Assembly (NCBI GenBank): GCA_005878835.1
Contig: VBMV01000068.1
Location: forward strand, 11,511-53,869
Reading direction: 5' to 3'
Source: Gammaproteobacteria bacterium
GTDB taxonomy: Bacteria > Pseudomonadota > Gammaproteobacteria > Steroidobacterales > Steroidobacteraceae
DNA: 42,359 bases
The notes under the pieces are model-generated. The model was not told the DNA's origin. It worked only from the letters and a program-made list of their open reading frames with translations, and did no database searches. Positions within the stretch are counted from its first letter, which is position 1; each line of letters begins with the position of its first letter. A program made the position numbers and the translations under genes. Below, piece after piece: positions 32,446-41,118 of the stretch.

Positions 32446-32480
32446 AGCCCGGGAGGAGCGCGCTCCTGCCGGGCTTTTTG
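32446..32480 (+). terminator. Intrinsic terminator of the HU-family gene
   Basis: A stem of AGCCCGG-G-AGGAGCG pairs with CGCTCCT-G-CCGGGCT, with one internal G/G mismatch, and is followed at once by a run of five T. It starts 30 bp after the HU stop codon. Confidence 0.88.
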
Positions 32481-32515
32481 TTGTCAGGCGCTCACCTTCG
32501 CCGCGGCGGCCGCCC

Positions 32516-33175
32516 TCACGCGCAGCTGGCCATGAACGCCAGCACCACGTCGCGCAGCTCGTTGAGGCGGCCGTGGAAGAAGTGGCCGGCGCCGTGCAGC
32601 ACCTGCAACTCGGGCGGCGGTGACAGTGTGTCGACCCAGGCGCGCACGGCCTGCGGCGGCACCACCTCATCGGCGTCGCCCTGCACGATGAGCCACGGAC
32701 AGGCCGGTGGCGCGGCATCCGTGAGCGCAAGGGTCGTGATGCCCGGCGCCACGGCGATGAGGCGCTGGGGGCGCGCTGCTGCCGCCGCGCGCACGGCCAC
32801 CGCGCCGCCGAAGGAGAATCCCGCCAGCCACAGGGCCGCCTGCGGCCAGCGCCGCCGCCCGTAGGCGATCACCGCCAGTGCGTCCGCAGTCTCACCGCGA
32901 CCCTCGTCGTAACTGCCCGCGCTCGCGCCGACACCGCGGAAATTGAAGCGGATGGCGGGCGCTCCCAGCTGCTCGAGCGCGCGCGCCACCGTGTACACGA
33001 CCTTGTTGTCCAGGGTCCCGCCGTGGAGCGGATGCGGGTGGCAGACCACGGCGAAGGCGCTGACGGGCTGCGGCCCCTGCACCTCGGTTGCCGGGGTCTC
33101 GATGAGCGCCTGCAGAGGCCCCGCCGGACCCTCGAGGCGCGTGCGCTCGGCGTGCGGGGGCCGCAGCACCCGCAT
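32516..33175 (-). CDS. Alpha/beta hydrolase (COG2945-like)
   Basis: This 219-residue protein has an oxyanion region HPHPLHGGTLDNKVVYTVAR, RFNFRGVGASAGSYD, the nucleophile elbow GFSFGG, an acid in QGDADEVVP and the His in GAGHFFHGRLNEL, so a complete Ser-Asp-His triad is present. The substrate is unknown. Its ATG is 2 bp after the htpG stop, so it is expressed with htpG and probably also induced by heat. No signal peptide or transmembrane segment is seen. Confidence 0.9.
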   Translation of the reverse strand: MRVLRPPHAERTRLEGPAGPLQALIETPATEVQGPQPVSAFAVVCHPHPLHGGTLDNKVVYTVARALEQLGAPAIRFNFRGVGASAGSYDEGRGETADALAVIAYGRRRWPQAALWLAGFSFGGAVAVRAAAAARPQRLIAVAPGITTLALTDAAPPACPWLIVQGDADEVVPPQAVRAWVDTLSPPPELQVLHGAGHFFHGRLNELRDVVLAFMASCA

Positions 33176-33177
33176 CC

Positions 33178-35109
33178 TCAGCAGACCGCGCCCTGCGGCG
33201 CCGCGAGGCGCACCAGCAGGCGGTTCAGGCGCTGCACGTACTCGGGGGCGTTGGCGAGCTGACCGCCTTCGGTGAGCAGGGCCTGCTCGTACAACAGTTG
33301 CGCGAGCTCGGAGAACTGCGCCGGATCGGTGAGCCCGTCGAGGTACCTGATCAGCGGGTGCCCCACATTGACCTCGAGCAGCGGGCGAGCTTGCGGGGTC
33401 TTCTGACCGGCGGCGGCGAGGATGCGCCGCATGCGCTCCGGCAGATCATGCTCGCCGAGCACCAGGCAGGCGGGCGATTCGCGCAGGCGCTCGCTGAGGC
33501 GAGCTTCGCTGATGCGCTCCCCGAGCGCGTCCTTGATGCGCTTGAGCAATCCCTTGCTCTCCTTGAGCTGGGCATCGTGCTGCTGGCGATCGGCATCGCT
33601 CGCCAGTGCGCCGAGCTCCAGGTCCCCGCGCGCGGCATCCTTGAAGCGCTTGCCCTCGTAGGTCTCGAGCTGGCCCATCACCCATTCGTCGATGCGCTCG
33701 GCGAGCAACAGCACCTCGAGGCCGCGCTCCTTGAGGCGCTCGATGGCGGGACTGGCGCGGGCCGCCTCCAGGGTCTCGGCGATCACGTAATAGATCCGCT
33801 CCTGTCCGCTCTGCATGCGCGCGAGGTAGTCGCCGAGGCTCACCGACGGGTCGTTGTCGCTCGCGTGCGTACTGGCGAAGCGCAGCAGCGGCAGGAGGGC
33901 GCCCTGGTTGGGGAGGTCCTGTGCGATGCCCTCTTTCAGCACCGCGCCGAACTCCTTCCAGAAGGTCGCGTACTTCTGCGGCTCGTCCTTCGCAAGGCGC
34001 GCGAGCAGATCCAGCACCCGCTTGGCGAGGCCGCCGCGGATGGCCTCGACCTCCGGGTCCTGCTGCAGCAGCTCGCGCGAGATGTTCAGCGGCAGGTCGC
34101 TGCAGTCCACCACGCCCTTGACGAACCGCAGGTACAGCGGCAGGAACTGCTCGGCGTCGTCCATGATGAACACGCGGCGCACGTACAGCTTCAGGCCCCG
34201 CGCCGCCTCGCGCTGCCACAGGTCGAACGGGGCGCGCGCCGGCAGGTACAGGAGGCTGATGTATTCGCGCTTGCCCTCCACCTTGTTGTGGCTCCAGGCG
34301 AGCGGATCGGCGAAATCGTGCGCCAGGTACTGGTAGAACTGCCGGTATTCCTCGTCCGAGATCTGCGTGCGCGGCAGCGTCCACAGCGCCTTGGCCTGGT
34401 TGACCACTTCGTACTCGAGCGACGCCTCGCCCTCTTTGCGCATGCGCACCGCAAAGCCGATGTGATCCGAATAGCGCCGGATGAGGCCGCGCACGCGCAG
34501 GGCGTCGGCGAACTCGCGGGCGTCGGCTTTGAGGTGCAGCGTGACCGCGGTACCGCGGGCCGGCTGCGTCACGGTCTCCACCGTGAATTCCCCGTCGGCG
34601 CCCGACTCCCAGCGCACACCCGCCTGCGCTGGCACTCCGGCCTTGCGCGAGCGCACCTCGACGCGCTCGGCGACGATGAACGCCGAATAGAAGCCGACCC
34701 CGAACTGCCCGATGAGCTGCGAGGCTTTCTGCTCATCCCCCGACAGCGAGCGGAAGAATTCCGCCGTGCCCGAGCGCGCGATGGTGCCGAGGTTGGCGAT
34801 GGCCTCCTCGCGCGTCATGCCGATGCCGTTGTCGGTGATGGTGAGCGTGCCGGCGCTTGGGTCGGCATCGATGCGGATGGCAAGCTCCGGCTCTTCCGCA
34901 AGCAGCGCTGCGTCTGCGATCGCTGCGAAGCGCAGCCGATCGCAGGCGTCGGAGGCATTGGAGAGGAGCTCGCGCAGGAAGATCTCCCGGTGGCTGTACA
35001 GGGAGTGGATCATGAGCTTCAGCAGCTCGCGCACCTCGGCCTGGAAGCCGTGCGTCTGCCGTGCGCTCGCGGGTTCGGGGTTCGGTCGCGGTTTGTGCTC
35101 GGATTCCAT
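33178..35109 (-). CDS. htpG: Chaperone HtpG (Hsp90)
   Basis: This 643-residue cytoplasmic ATP-dependent chaperone has the N-terminal GHKL ATPase domain with REIFLRELLSNASDACDRLR, ITDNGIGMT, LIGQFGVGFYSAFIVAERVE and a GTAVTLHL strand. The middle domain has the YVRRVFIMDDAEQFLPLYLR and GVVDCSDLPLNISRELLQQD segments, and the C-terminal dimerisation domain is complete. The ATG at 35109 is preceded by a sigma-32-like promoter about 50 bp upstream. An alpha/beta hydrolase gene follows 2 bp downstream. Confidence 0.97.
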   Translation of the reverse strand: MESEHKPRPNPEPASARQTHGFQAEVRELLKLMIHSLYSHREIFLRELLSNASDACDRLRFAAIADAALLAEEPELAIRIDADPSAGTLTITDNGIGMTREEAIANLGTIARSGTAEFFRSLSGDEQKASQLIGQFGVGFYSAFIVAERVEVRSRKAGVPAQAGVRWESGADGEFTVETVTQPARGTAVTLHLKADAREFADALRVRGLIRRYSDHIGFAVRMRKEGEASLEYEVVNQAKALWTLPRTQISDEEYRQFYQYLAHDFADPLAWSHNKVEGKREYISLLYLPARAPFDLWQREAARGLKLYVRRVFIMDDAEQFLPLYLRFVKGVVDCSDLPLNISRELLQQDPEVEAIRGGLAKRVLDLLARLAKDEPQKYATFWKEFGAVLKEGIAQDLPNQGALLPLLRFASTHASDNDPSVSLGDYLARMQSGQERIYYVIAETLEAARASPAIERLKERGLEVLLLAERIDEWVMGQLETYEGKRFKDAARGDLELGALASDADRQQHDAQLKESKGLLKRIKDALGERISEARLSERLRESPACLVLGEHDLPERMRRILAAAGQKTPQARPLLEVNVGHPLIRYLDGLTDPAQFSELAQLLYEQALLTEGGQLANAPEYVQRLNRLLVRLAAPQGAVC

Positions 35110-35159
35110 GGCTCGCCATCCGCGGACACGCCGCACCGGGGCGCTTCCGCAAACGGGCC

Positions 35160-35188
35160 ATCTTGGGAGCGGCGGCGGGATTTTCAAG
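35160..35188 (-). promoter_or_regulatory. Sigma-32 (RpoH) type heat-shock promoter for htpG
   Basis: On the minus strand CTTGAA (35183-35188) is followed after 15 bp by CCCAAGAT (35160-35167). The RpoH consensus is CTTGAA, 13-17 bp, CCCCATNT. Transcription would start about 45 bp before the htpG ATG. The exact -35 match and the nature of the gene support the call; the -10 is imperfect. Confidence 0.65.
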
Positions 35189-35252
35189 CACCGCGTGCCG
35201 CCAGGGGCACTTACGGTGCGGGCGACGCCGGCATCGCGCCCTCGGGTACGGG

Positions 35253-35444
35253 CTAGGCGGGGAAGTTCAGCAGGTGCCGCTGGGCGAGCAGCAGCGTCGC
35301 CGCGCCGGCCAGCAGCATCTCGGAGGCGGCGGCAATGAACGGCGCGGCCGCGGCGGCGATCTCGAGCGCCGTCGACGTCGCCACGTGGCGACAGGCGCCG
35401 GCGACATCATCGAGCTCGTCCCACAGGTGCAGAAACAGTTCCAT
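35253..35444 (-). CDS. Small hypothetical protein, Ala-rich and hydrophobic
   Basis: This 63-residue frame has an acidic start (MELFLHLWDELDDVAGACRH) and two Ala/Leu-rich hydrophobic stretches (about residues 25-40 and 42-56). The composition is compatible with a small membrane-associated protein. The ribosome-binding site is weak. Base composition by codon position looks coding, but in such GC-rich DNA that is not decisive. It lies on the same strand as htpG, 143 bp upstream of it. No function can be assigned. Confidence 0.45.
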   Translation of the reverse strand: MELFLHLWDELDDVAGACRHVATSTALEIAAAAAPFIAAASEMLLAGAATLLLAQRHLLNFPA

Positions 35445-35556
35445 CGAGCGTGACTTTACGGACCCGCCGCGCGTGCCGGCGTGCGCGCGCTCACAATCGG
35501 GGATACTACGTAGCGGCTTGCAGGAGCCCGGGGGCGTGCGTAGGCTTGGTTGCGAA

Positions 35557-35572
35557 CCGCGTCACCACGCGG
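35557..35572. repeat. Inverted repeat upstream of the ParA gene
   Basis: CCGCGT-cacc-ACGCGG, a perfect 6-bp inverted repeat with a 4-bp spacer, ends 21 bp before the ParA ATG. Many ParA proteins autoregulate by binding just upstream, so it could be an operator; the alternative is chance in GC-rich DNA. Confidence 0.4.
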
Positions 35573-35593
35573 ATGTGACAAAACAAGGTCGTC

Positions 35594-36379
35594 ATGCAGC
35601 GCATCGTCGTCCTGAACCCCAAGGGTGGGTCCGGCAAGACGACCATCGCTATCAATCTGGCGAGCTATCTGGCGTCTCGCAGGCACACGCCGGTCCTCAT
35701 GGATTTCGATCCCCAGGGTTCGACGCTGCGCTGGGTCAGGAAGCGCCGGCCCGCACAGGCGCCGATTCAAGTCATCGCCGCCTTTGAGAAAGACACGCGA
35801 ACCACGCGCGCGTTCCAGTTACGCGTGCCGGATGCGGCCACGCACGTCATCGTGGACACGCCCGCGGCGCTGGACCCGCGCCAGCTGCCCGAGATGACGC
35901 GGGGTGCCGACAAGATCCTCGTACCGGTCCTGCCCTCGGACATCGACATCCACGCCTGCTCGCGCTGTATCCGCGACCTGCTGCTGGTGGCCAGGATCCC
36001 TCGCGAGGAGAACCGCATCGGCGTCATCGCCAACCGCATCCGCCGCAATACGCTCACCTACCAGGCGCTGATCCGCTTCCTCCACACCCTGGGGATACCG
36101 ATCGTCGCGACCATCCGGGACTCCCAGAACTACGTGCGCGGCGCCGAGCTTGGCATCGGCGTGCACGAGATGAAGAGCTATGTGGCGCAGGAAGACGTCG
36201 CGCAATGGGTACCGCTGGTGGAATGGCTGGCACGGCCCGCCGGCGCGGCGCCGACCACAGCGGAGGCTTCATCGCAGGATGCCGGGCGGGCGGTCGGGGA
36301 CGGGGAACCGGTCGAAGGCGGGGGTGGCGCGCAGCCGGTGGCGGTGCCTACGGCGTCCCGGGCGCTCGTCAGCGCCTGA
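35594..36379 (+). CDS. Orphan ParA/MinD-superfamily ATPase
   Basis: This 261-residue protein has a deviant Walker A LNPKGGSGKTTIAINLASYL, a switch I/II region FDPQGSTLRWV and VIVDTPAALDPRQL, and RIGVIANRIRR. These define a ParA-family ATPase of the kind that positions cargo on the nucleoid or at the pole. The C-terminal 45 residues are low-complexity Gly/Ala. No parB-like gene or obvious parS is nearby, and the chromosomal parAB is usually next to gidAB, so this is an orphan that may position another cargo. AAGG lies before the ATG. A small gene converges on it. Confidence 0.9.
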   Translation: MQRIVVLNPKGGSGKTTIAINLASYLASRRHTPVLMDFDPQGSTLRWVRKRRPAQAPIQVIAAFEKDTRTTRAFQLRVPDAATHVIVDTPAALDPRQLPEMTRGADKILVPVLPSDIDIHACSRCIRDLLLVARIPREENRIGVIANRIRRNTLTYQALIRFLHTLGIPIVATIRDSQNYVRGAELGIGVHEMKSYVAQEDVAQWVPLVEWLARPAGAAPTTAEASSQDAGRAVGDGEPVEGGGGAQPVAVPTASRALVSA

Positions 36380-36447
36380 GGCTTCGGATCGAGAGTGGTG
36401 GGCTCGACTCGCGCGGCGGGCGCGGATCGTGGTGAGCCCGGGAACGG

Positions 36448-36708
36448 CTATTTCTTGGGTTTGGTGGCGCCGCTTGCGCCGGTGCCGTCGGTCGCAGCCC
36501 ACGAATCCCGCACTTGATCCGCCCAGCTCTTGTAGTTCGACCAGGTGTACAGGTTGCGGGTGATGGCGGCCTGGCGCGCACGCGCGCGCTGCATGCGATC
36601 CAGCCAGTTTGCATACGCGTCGGTCCCTGGCGCGGGGCTGTCCGCGGGGGCCGCCGGGTCGCGCTGCGTCCCGGTCGCGTCGTCTCGCCCCCTGTCGCTC
36701 GAGCTCAT
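36448..36708 (-). CDS. Small hypothetical protein next to ParA
   Basis: This 86-residue soluble, charged protein has an N-terminal disordered Asp/Pro/Ala region and a C-terminal basic helix (ARARQAAITRNLYTWSNYKSW), then a Lys-rich tail. A very good ribosome-binding site (AGGAG, 7 nt) selects the ATG at 36708; an upstream ATG at 36783 would add 25 residues without one. Its end is 68 bp from the ParA stop, on the opposite strand. I do not recognise the family. A partner or cargo adaptor for the ParA ATPase is only a guess. Confidence 0.7.
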   Translation of the reverse strand: MSSSDRGRDDATGTQRDPAAPADSPAPGTDAYANWLDRMQRARARQAAITRNLYTWSNYKSWADQVRDSWAATDGTGASGATKPKK

Positions 36709-36922
36709 GTAAAGCTCCTGATTGATTCGCCTTGCAGCGTACGGCGTTGGCTGTGCGCGCCGCAGGAACTGGTTCACAGGCATATCGGTCGCTACCTACG
36801 CTGGGACACGGCTCTCGTGCCGCCCGCACAAAGTGTGCTGCGCGCGCAGCGTTATGTAACCGCGCGCGTGCCGGCGAGGTTCGCGTGCGTGCCGCGGTGG
36901 TGACGCGCGTCGCGCGCGAACG

Positions 36923-38302
36923 TCACGCAACCAGCCGATAGACCGGACGGTAGGTGCTGCCCGGCAGGCGCATGCGCCGCTGCGCGACGAAGGCCGCCAG
37001 CAGCTCATCGAGCGGCAGCATGATCGAGGGATCGCCGGCGAGCTCGTACGGGCCCTCGCGCTCGATCGCCTGGATGCCGCACTCCTTGACGTTGCCGGTG
37101 ACGATGCCCGAGAACGCGCGCCGCAGGTTGGCGGCGAGCTCATGGACGGGCTGCTCGCGCTTCAGCGCGAGCGCGCGCATCGCCGCGTGCGTGACCTCGA
37201 AGGGCTGCTGGAACTGCGGCTGAATCGACAGCAGCCAGTTGAAGTTGTACGAGTCGCTGTGCTGGCGGCGGAACTCGCGCACCGTGTCCATGCCGCGCAC
37301 CAGGCGCCGGGCCACTTCCGGCGGGTCATCGATGATGGTGGTGAGCCGGCGCAGCGCCTCGCTCCCCAAGGTGCTGGAGATGAAGCGGGTGATCTGCTCG
37401 AAATACGCGGCCGTAGCGCGCGGCCCGGTCAGCACGACGGGAAACGGCTGCTCGCGGTTGGCGGGATCCAGCAGGATCCCGGTCAGGTACAGGATCTCTT
37501 CCGCGGTACCGGCCCCGCCGGGGAACACCACGATGCCGTGCGCCAGGCGCACGAAGGCCTCGAGGCGCTTTTCGATGTCCGGCATGATCGCCAGCTGGCT
37601 GACGATGGGGTTGGGCGGCTCGGCGGCGATGATCCCCGGCTCGCTGATGCCGATGTAGCGCCCGTGCTCGATGCGCTGCTTGGCGTGCCCGATGGTCGCG
37701 CCCTTCATCGGGCCCTTCATGGCGCCCGGACCGCAGCCGGTGCACACGTCGAGCCCGCGCAGACCGAGCTCGTAGCCGACGTTCTTGGTGTACTGGTATT
37801 CCTGCGCGTCGATCGAGTGTCCGCCCCAGCACACCACCAGGTTCGGCCGCGCCTTGTAGTCCAGCAGCCGCGCGTTGCGCAGCACATGGAACACGGCGTT
37901 GGTGGTCGAGGCGGAGTCGGTCAGATCGAAGCGGTCGCTGGCGAGGATCTCGTTGGAGATGAACACCACGTCGCGCAGCACCGCGAACAGGTGCTCCTTG
38001 ATGCCGCGGATCATCTCGCCGTCGACGAAGGCGGCCGCCGGGGCGTTCTGCACCTCGAGCTTCACCCCCCAGGCCTGGCGCACGATGCGGATGTCGAAGT
38101 CGCGGTAACGGTCGAAAATCTCCTTGGCGTTGTCGGTGGGTGCACCGCTGTTGAGCACCGCCAGCGCGCAGCGGCGGAACAGCGGGTACAGGCCCCCCTG
38201 TCCGGTGTCCAGGAGCTTGTCGATTTCACTCTGCGAGAGGTTCTCGAGACTGCCACGCGGACCGACGCGGGCGTCGACGAATGCTGAAAAGTCGCTGCTC
38301 AC
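36923..38302 (-). CDS. ppnN: Nucleotide 5'-monophosphate nucleosidase (LOG/YgdH family)
   Basis: This 459-residue protein matches the length and pattern of E. coli PpnN (YgdH, 454), which splits purine and pyrimidine nucleoside monophosphates into base and ribose 5-phosphate and is controlled by (p)ppGpp. The central LOG domain shows VVCWGGHSIDAQEYQYTK, CTGCGPGAMKGPMKGA and IVVFPGGAGTAEEILYLTGI. N- and C-terminal flanking domains of the PpnN type are present. It starts at a GTG 3 bp after the L,D-transpeptidase stop and so is coupled to it. Confidence 0.94.
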   Translation of the reverse strand: MSSDFSAFVDARVGPRGSLENLSQSEIDKLLDTGQGGLYPLFRRCALAVLNSGAPTDNAKEIFDRYRDFDIRIVRQAWGVKLEVQNAPAAAFVDGEMIRGIKEHLFAVLRDVVFISNEILASDRFDLTDSASTTNAVFHVLRNARLLDYKARPNLVVCWGGHSIDAQEYQYTKNVGYELGLRGLDVCTGCGPGAMKGPMKGATIGHAKQRIEHGRYIGISEPGIIAAEPPNPIVSQLAIMPDIEKRLEAFVRLAHGIVVFPGGAGTAEEILYLTGILLDPANREQPFPVVLTGPRATAAYFEQITRFISSTLGSEALRRLTTIIDDPPEVARRLVRGMDTVREFRRQHSDSYNFNWLLSIQPQFQQPFEVTHAAMRALALKREQPVHELAANLRRAFSGIVTGNVKECGIQAIEREGPYELAGDPSIMLPLDELLAAFVAQRRMRLPGSTYRPVYRLVA

Positions 38303-38305
38303 TGC

Positions 38306-38851
38306 TTAAGGAAGGATGTCGATCGGCGCGTCGTCGGGTGTGAGCATCCAGATCTCCACCATGTCGGCATTCGACACGGCGATACAGCCATCGGTCCAGT
38401 CGTGGTTGCGGTAGTAGTCCGGGTCGTGCTTCAGCTGATTCGGCAGACCGTGGATCATGATCGAGCCGCCGCTGTCCCAGTGCCGTGCGCGCGCGCGCTT
38501 CAGGTCCTCCTGGTTCGGGTACGAGACCTTGATCGAGAGAAAGTAGTCGCTGCGCGGATTGCGCCGCTCGAGGCGGTAGCTCCCCTCGGGCGTACGGAAG
38601 TCTCCGGAGCGCTCCTTCTGTCCCACCGGGCTCAAACCGAGCGCGACGTGGTACGAGCGCACGACGTTGCCACCCTGCATCAGAAGCAGTCGCCGCTCGG
38701 CCTTACGCACCAGCACGCGGTCCACCACCGGCAACGTCTCCGCGGCTGGACGCAGCATGACCGGCCGGGCCTCCGGCAGCGCGTCCGAGTGCGCCGCGCC
38801 CGCCACCAAGGCGAGCACCAGGATCGGCATCAAGGTCTTGAAAGTCATCAT
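38306..38851 (-). CDS. Exported L,D-transpeptidase family protein (YkuD / ErfK-YafK)
   Basis: An N-terminal signal peptide (MMTFKTLMPILVLALVAGAA) sends the protein to the periplasm. The YkuD domain includes VLVRKAERRLLLMQGGNVVR, the GDFRTPEGSYRLE strand, a catalytic His in GSIMIHGLPNQ and the nucleophile Cys in HDWTDGCIAVSN, in place of the more usual SHGCIRM. Such enzymes form L,D-crosslinks in peptidoglycan or attach or detach Braun-type lipoproteins. The length is about 181 residues. An in-frame GTG at 38866 is an alternative start. ppnN follows 3 bp downstream; mltD lies upstream on the same strand. Confidence 0.9.
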   Translation of the reverse strand: MMTFKTLMPILVLALVAGAAHSDALPEARPVMLRPAAETLPVVDRVLVRKAERRLLLMQGGNVVRSYHVALGLSPVGQKERSGDFRTPEGSYRLERRNPRSDYFLSIKVSYPNQEDLKRARARHWDSGGSIMIHGLPNQLKHDPDYYRNHDWTDGCIAVSNADMVEIWMLTPDDAPIDILP

Positions 38852-38964
38852 GTTCCGCTTCGACACGCGCGCCAGTTCGGGTGATTATAGGCACACGCCC
38901 ATCTGCCGGCATGTGCGCCCGTCACAGCGCCTCAGGCCCCCCTGCTCGAGGGCCTCGCAGGCGA

Positions 38965-41118
38965 TCAGCCCCCGCTCCCCACCTCCTGCACACGCGGCAT
39001 CACGATCTGGGTGCCGGCGCGCAGGTCGGCGAGATCCACATCCGGGTTGTACTGCTGCACCAGCCACATGGGCATCTGCGCCGTGCGCTGGGTGAGGGTC
39101 CACACAGAGTCACCGGGCCGCGCAATGTAGACCTCGGTGCCCACGATGCGGTGCGCGGCGAAATAGGCCGCCTGGAGCTGGCGGTGATACTCGCGACGGT
39201 TCGCTTCGAAAGCCTCGCGCGACACCTTCCTGAAATCCAGCTTGATGCGCTGGCCGATCAGCACCGCGCGGTGAAACTTGAAGCGATTGAGCTCGCGCAC
39301 GTGCTGCGTGCTCACGCCGAGCCAGTCGGCGTAATGCCCCAGGGTCTCGTCCCCGGCCACCCGGATCGTGTCGTCGTGCGCGACGCTGTAGTCGTTCGGA
39401 TCGGGGTTCTGCTCGGCCTCCGCCGCTGGACCGAGCGCCGGGCTGAGCGCCTCCGCCTGTGCCGCCGACACCGGTTGCGGGCTGGTCGCGGCGGTGCGCG
39501 CCTTCGCGGCGGCGACGGCCGCGTCCTCGGCGCTCTCGCGCTGCGCCACGTCGGCCGACACCGCGCCGCCGGGAGACGGGCGTGCGAGCGCCACGGGCGG
39601 GGTGGCCGCGGCCGGCGCGGGGGCTGCGGGAGCGAGCGCGACGGGCGGGCTGGCCGCGGCCGGCGCGGGGGCTGCGGGAGCGAGCGCCACGGGCGGGCTG
39701 CCCGCGGCCGGCGCGGGGGCTGCGGGAGCGGGCGCCACGGCCGCGGCGACCGTGACCGGCGCCGTCTCGGGCACGGTGATGCTGCGGCCGGCGTGCAGCC
39801 GCGCACCGGTGCGCAGGTGGTTCAGCCGGGCGAGCGTCTCGGCGGAGACGCCGTAGCGCACCGCCACGCTGGTGAGCGTGTCGCCGCGTTGCACCCGGTA
39901 GCGCGGCGGGCTGCTCTGGCCGGCGAACATCTCGGCGGGACTCAGACGCTGCGCGAGCAGCTCGCGGGTCCAGCCCGAGCCGTCGAGGGGCAGCCGCAGG
40001 TGATAAGCCTTGGGCACGCGCTGCTGGCCGTCCCACACCGAGCGCAGCAGCGCCGGGTTCAGCGCGCGCAGCTTGTCGGCGTCGATCTTCAGAGCGCGCT
40101 CGAGGGTCGCCATAGGCACGTAGGCCGGCACCTGCACCTCCTGGAACCGGGCCTCGGTCTGCTTCTGCAGCGCACCGAAGTACTTCTCGGGATTGCGATC
40201 GATGTCGAGCGCGGCGAGGAACGAGACGTAGAAATTGCGCGAGGCGAACCCGAAGGTGCGGCTGCTGTAGCTGCGCACGATCCTGGCGATGTCGTCGGTG
40301 CCGAGCGTCTCCTTGGCGCGGCGCACGCCGGCGGTGCCGTGGTTGTACGCCGTCAGCGCCAGCGGCCAGGTGCCGAGCACCCGATGGTTGTAGGCGAGCA
40401 GCTGCGCCGCCGCCTCGGTGGAGCGGAACGGGTCGAGGCGATCATCCACCGCGCTGTCGATGCGCATGTAGCGCCGTCCCGTCGAGCGCATGAACTGCCA
40501 CAGGCCGGCGGCGCCGACCTTCGAGTAGGCGGCCGGGTTGAACGACGACTCCACGTGCGGCAAAACCGCCAGCTCCGCCGGCAGCCCCAGGTTCGCCAGC
40601 GTCTCGGCGATGTGCGTCTCCCAGGCGCCGGAGCGGATCAGCCCCGCGCGGAAACGGTCCGCCTGGCCCAGCTGGAAGCGGATATCCTCGATCGCCGAGC
40701 GCAGGCGCGCCGGTGTGGCCTCGGCGCCCCACAGCTCCTTGATGCGCTGATCTTCGGCCGACAGCGGGGCGTCTGCGGCATCCGCGATGCGGCGTAGCGC
40801 CCCGCCGTAGTGCTCGCGCGCCTGGTCCACCTGGCGCTCGCGTTCCGCCGGCGTCGTGTTGGGAGCGAAGTGCAGCGTGTCGTAGACCACGCCAAGGTTG
40901 TACTGGTCGTGCAGGAACCCCGCGTTGGTGTCGATCTGCGTGTAGACGCGGATCCAGAACTGCACGTCGCGCTCCAGCAGCGGCGGGCGTGGCATCGGGT
41001 TGTCCTGCGCCAGGGCCGGCGCGAGCGCGAGCCAGCTCAGGGCCGCGAAAACCCACCGCCTGGTGAGCGGCCATCGGATCGAGCCGCGCGGGCCCGCCAG
41101 GCCCCCTGTCGAGTTCAT
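38965..41118 (-). CDS. mltD: LysM-containing membrane-bound lytic murein transglycosylase D
   Basis: This 717-residue exported protein has a signal peptide (about 1-38, ending ALAPALA). The SLT domain at about 175-300 has catalytic E190 in HVESSFNPAAYSKVGAAGLW, and LALTAYNHGTAGVRRA. A canonical LysM lies at 406-450 (YRVQRGDTLTSVAVRYGVS), then a long Pro/Ala linker (455-570), a weaker LysM-like unit at 583-630 and a third at 662-709. It cleaves murein glycan to 1,6-anhydro products, the substrates AmpD later handles. No lipobox is evident, unlike E. coli MltD. CAGGAG lies 6 nt before the ATG. Confidence 0.95.
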   Translation of the reverse strand: MNSTGGLAGPRGSIRWPLTRRWVFAALSWLALAPALAQDNPMPRPPLLERDVQFWIRVYTQIDTNAGFLHDQYNLGVVYDTLHFAPNTTPAERERQVDQAREHYGGALRRIADAADAPLSAEDQRIKELWGAEATPARLRSAIEDIRFQLGQADRFRAGLIRSGAWETHIAETLANLGLPAELAVLPHVESSFNPAAYSKVGAAGLWQFMRSTGRRYMRIDSAVDDRLDPFRSTEAAAQLLAYNHRVLGTWPLALTAYNHGTAGVRRAKETLGTDDIARIVRSYSSRTFGFASRNFYVSFLAALDIDRNPEKYFGALQKQTEARFQEVQVPAYVPMATLERALKIDADKLRALNPALLRSVWDGQQRVPKAYHLRLPLDGSGWTRELLAQRLSPAEMFAGQSSPPRYRVQRGDTLTSVAVRYGVSAETLARLNHLRTGARLHAGRSITVPETAPVTVAAAVAPAPAAPAPAAGSPPVALAPAAPAPAAASPPVALAPAAPAPAAATPPVALARPSPGGAVSADVAQRESAEDAAVAAAKARTAATSPQPVSAAQAEALSPALGPAAEAEQNPDPNDYSVAHDDTIRVAGDETLGHYADWLGVSTQHVRELNRFKFHRAVLIGQRIKLDFRKVSREAFEANRREYHRQLQAAYFAAHRIVGTEVYIARPGDSVWTLTQRTAQMPMWLVQQYNPDVDLADLRAGTQIVMPRVQEVGSGG
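39584..39727. repeat. 48-bp tandem repeat (3 copies) in the mltD linker
   Basis: Three consecutive 48-bp units start at 39584, 39632 and 39680, with a partial fourth at 39728. They encode a 16-residue Pro/Ala unit (PPVALAPAAPAPAAAS-like) between LysM1 and the later LysM units. The copies differ by only a few bases, so the array is young. It keeps frame, so copy-number change would alter only linker length. Confidence 0.9.

Noticed and set aside
33298-35256. 652-codon plus-strand frame opposite htpG
   Set aside because: Antisense shadow of htpG; His/Arg/Leu-rich with no domain.
36826-36838. GCACA-AAG-TGTGC inverted repeat between the small ParA-linked gene and ppnN
   Set aside because: Short arms without a T-run or a nearby start codon; chance is sufficient.
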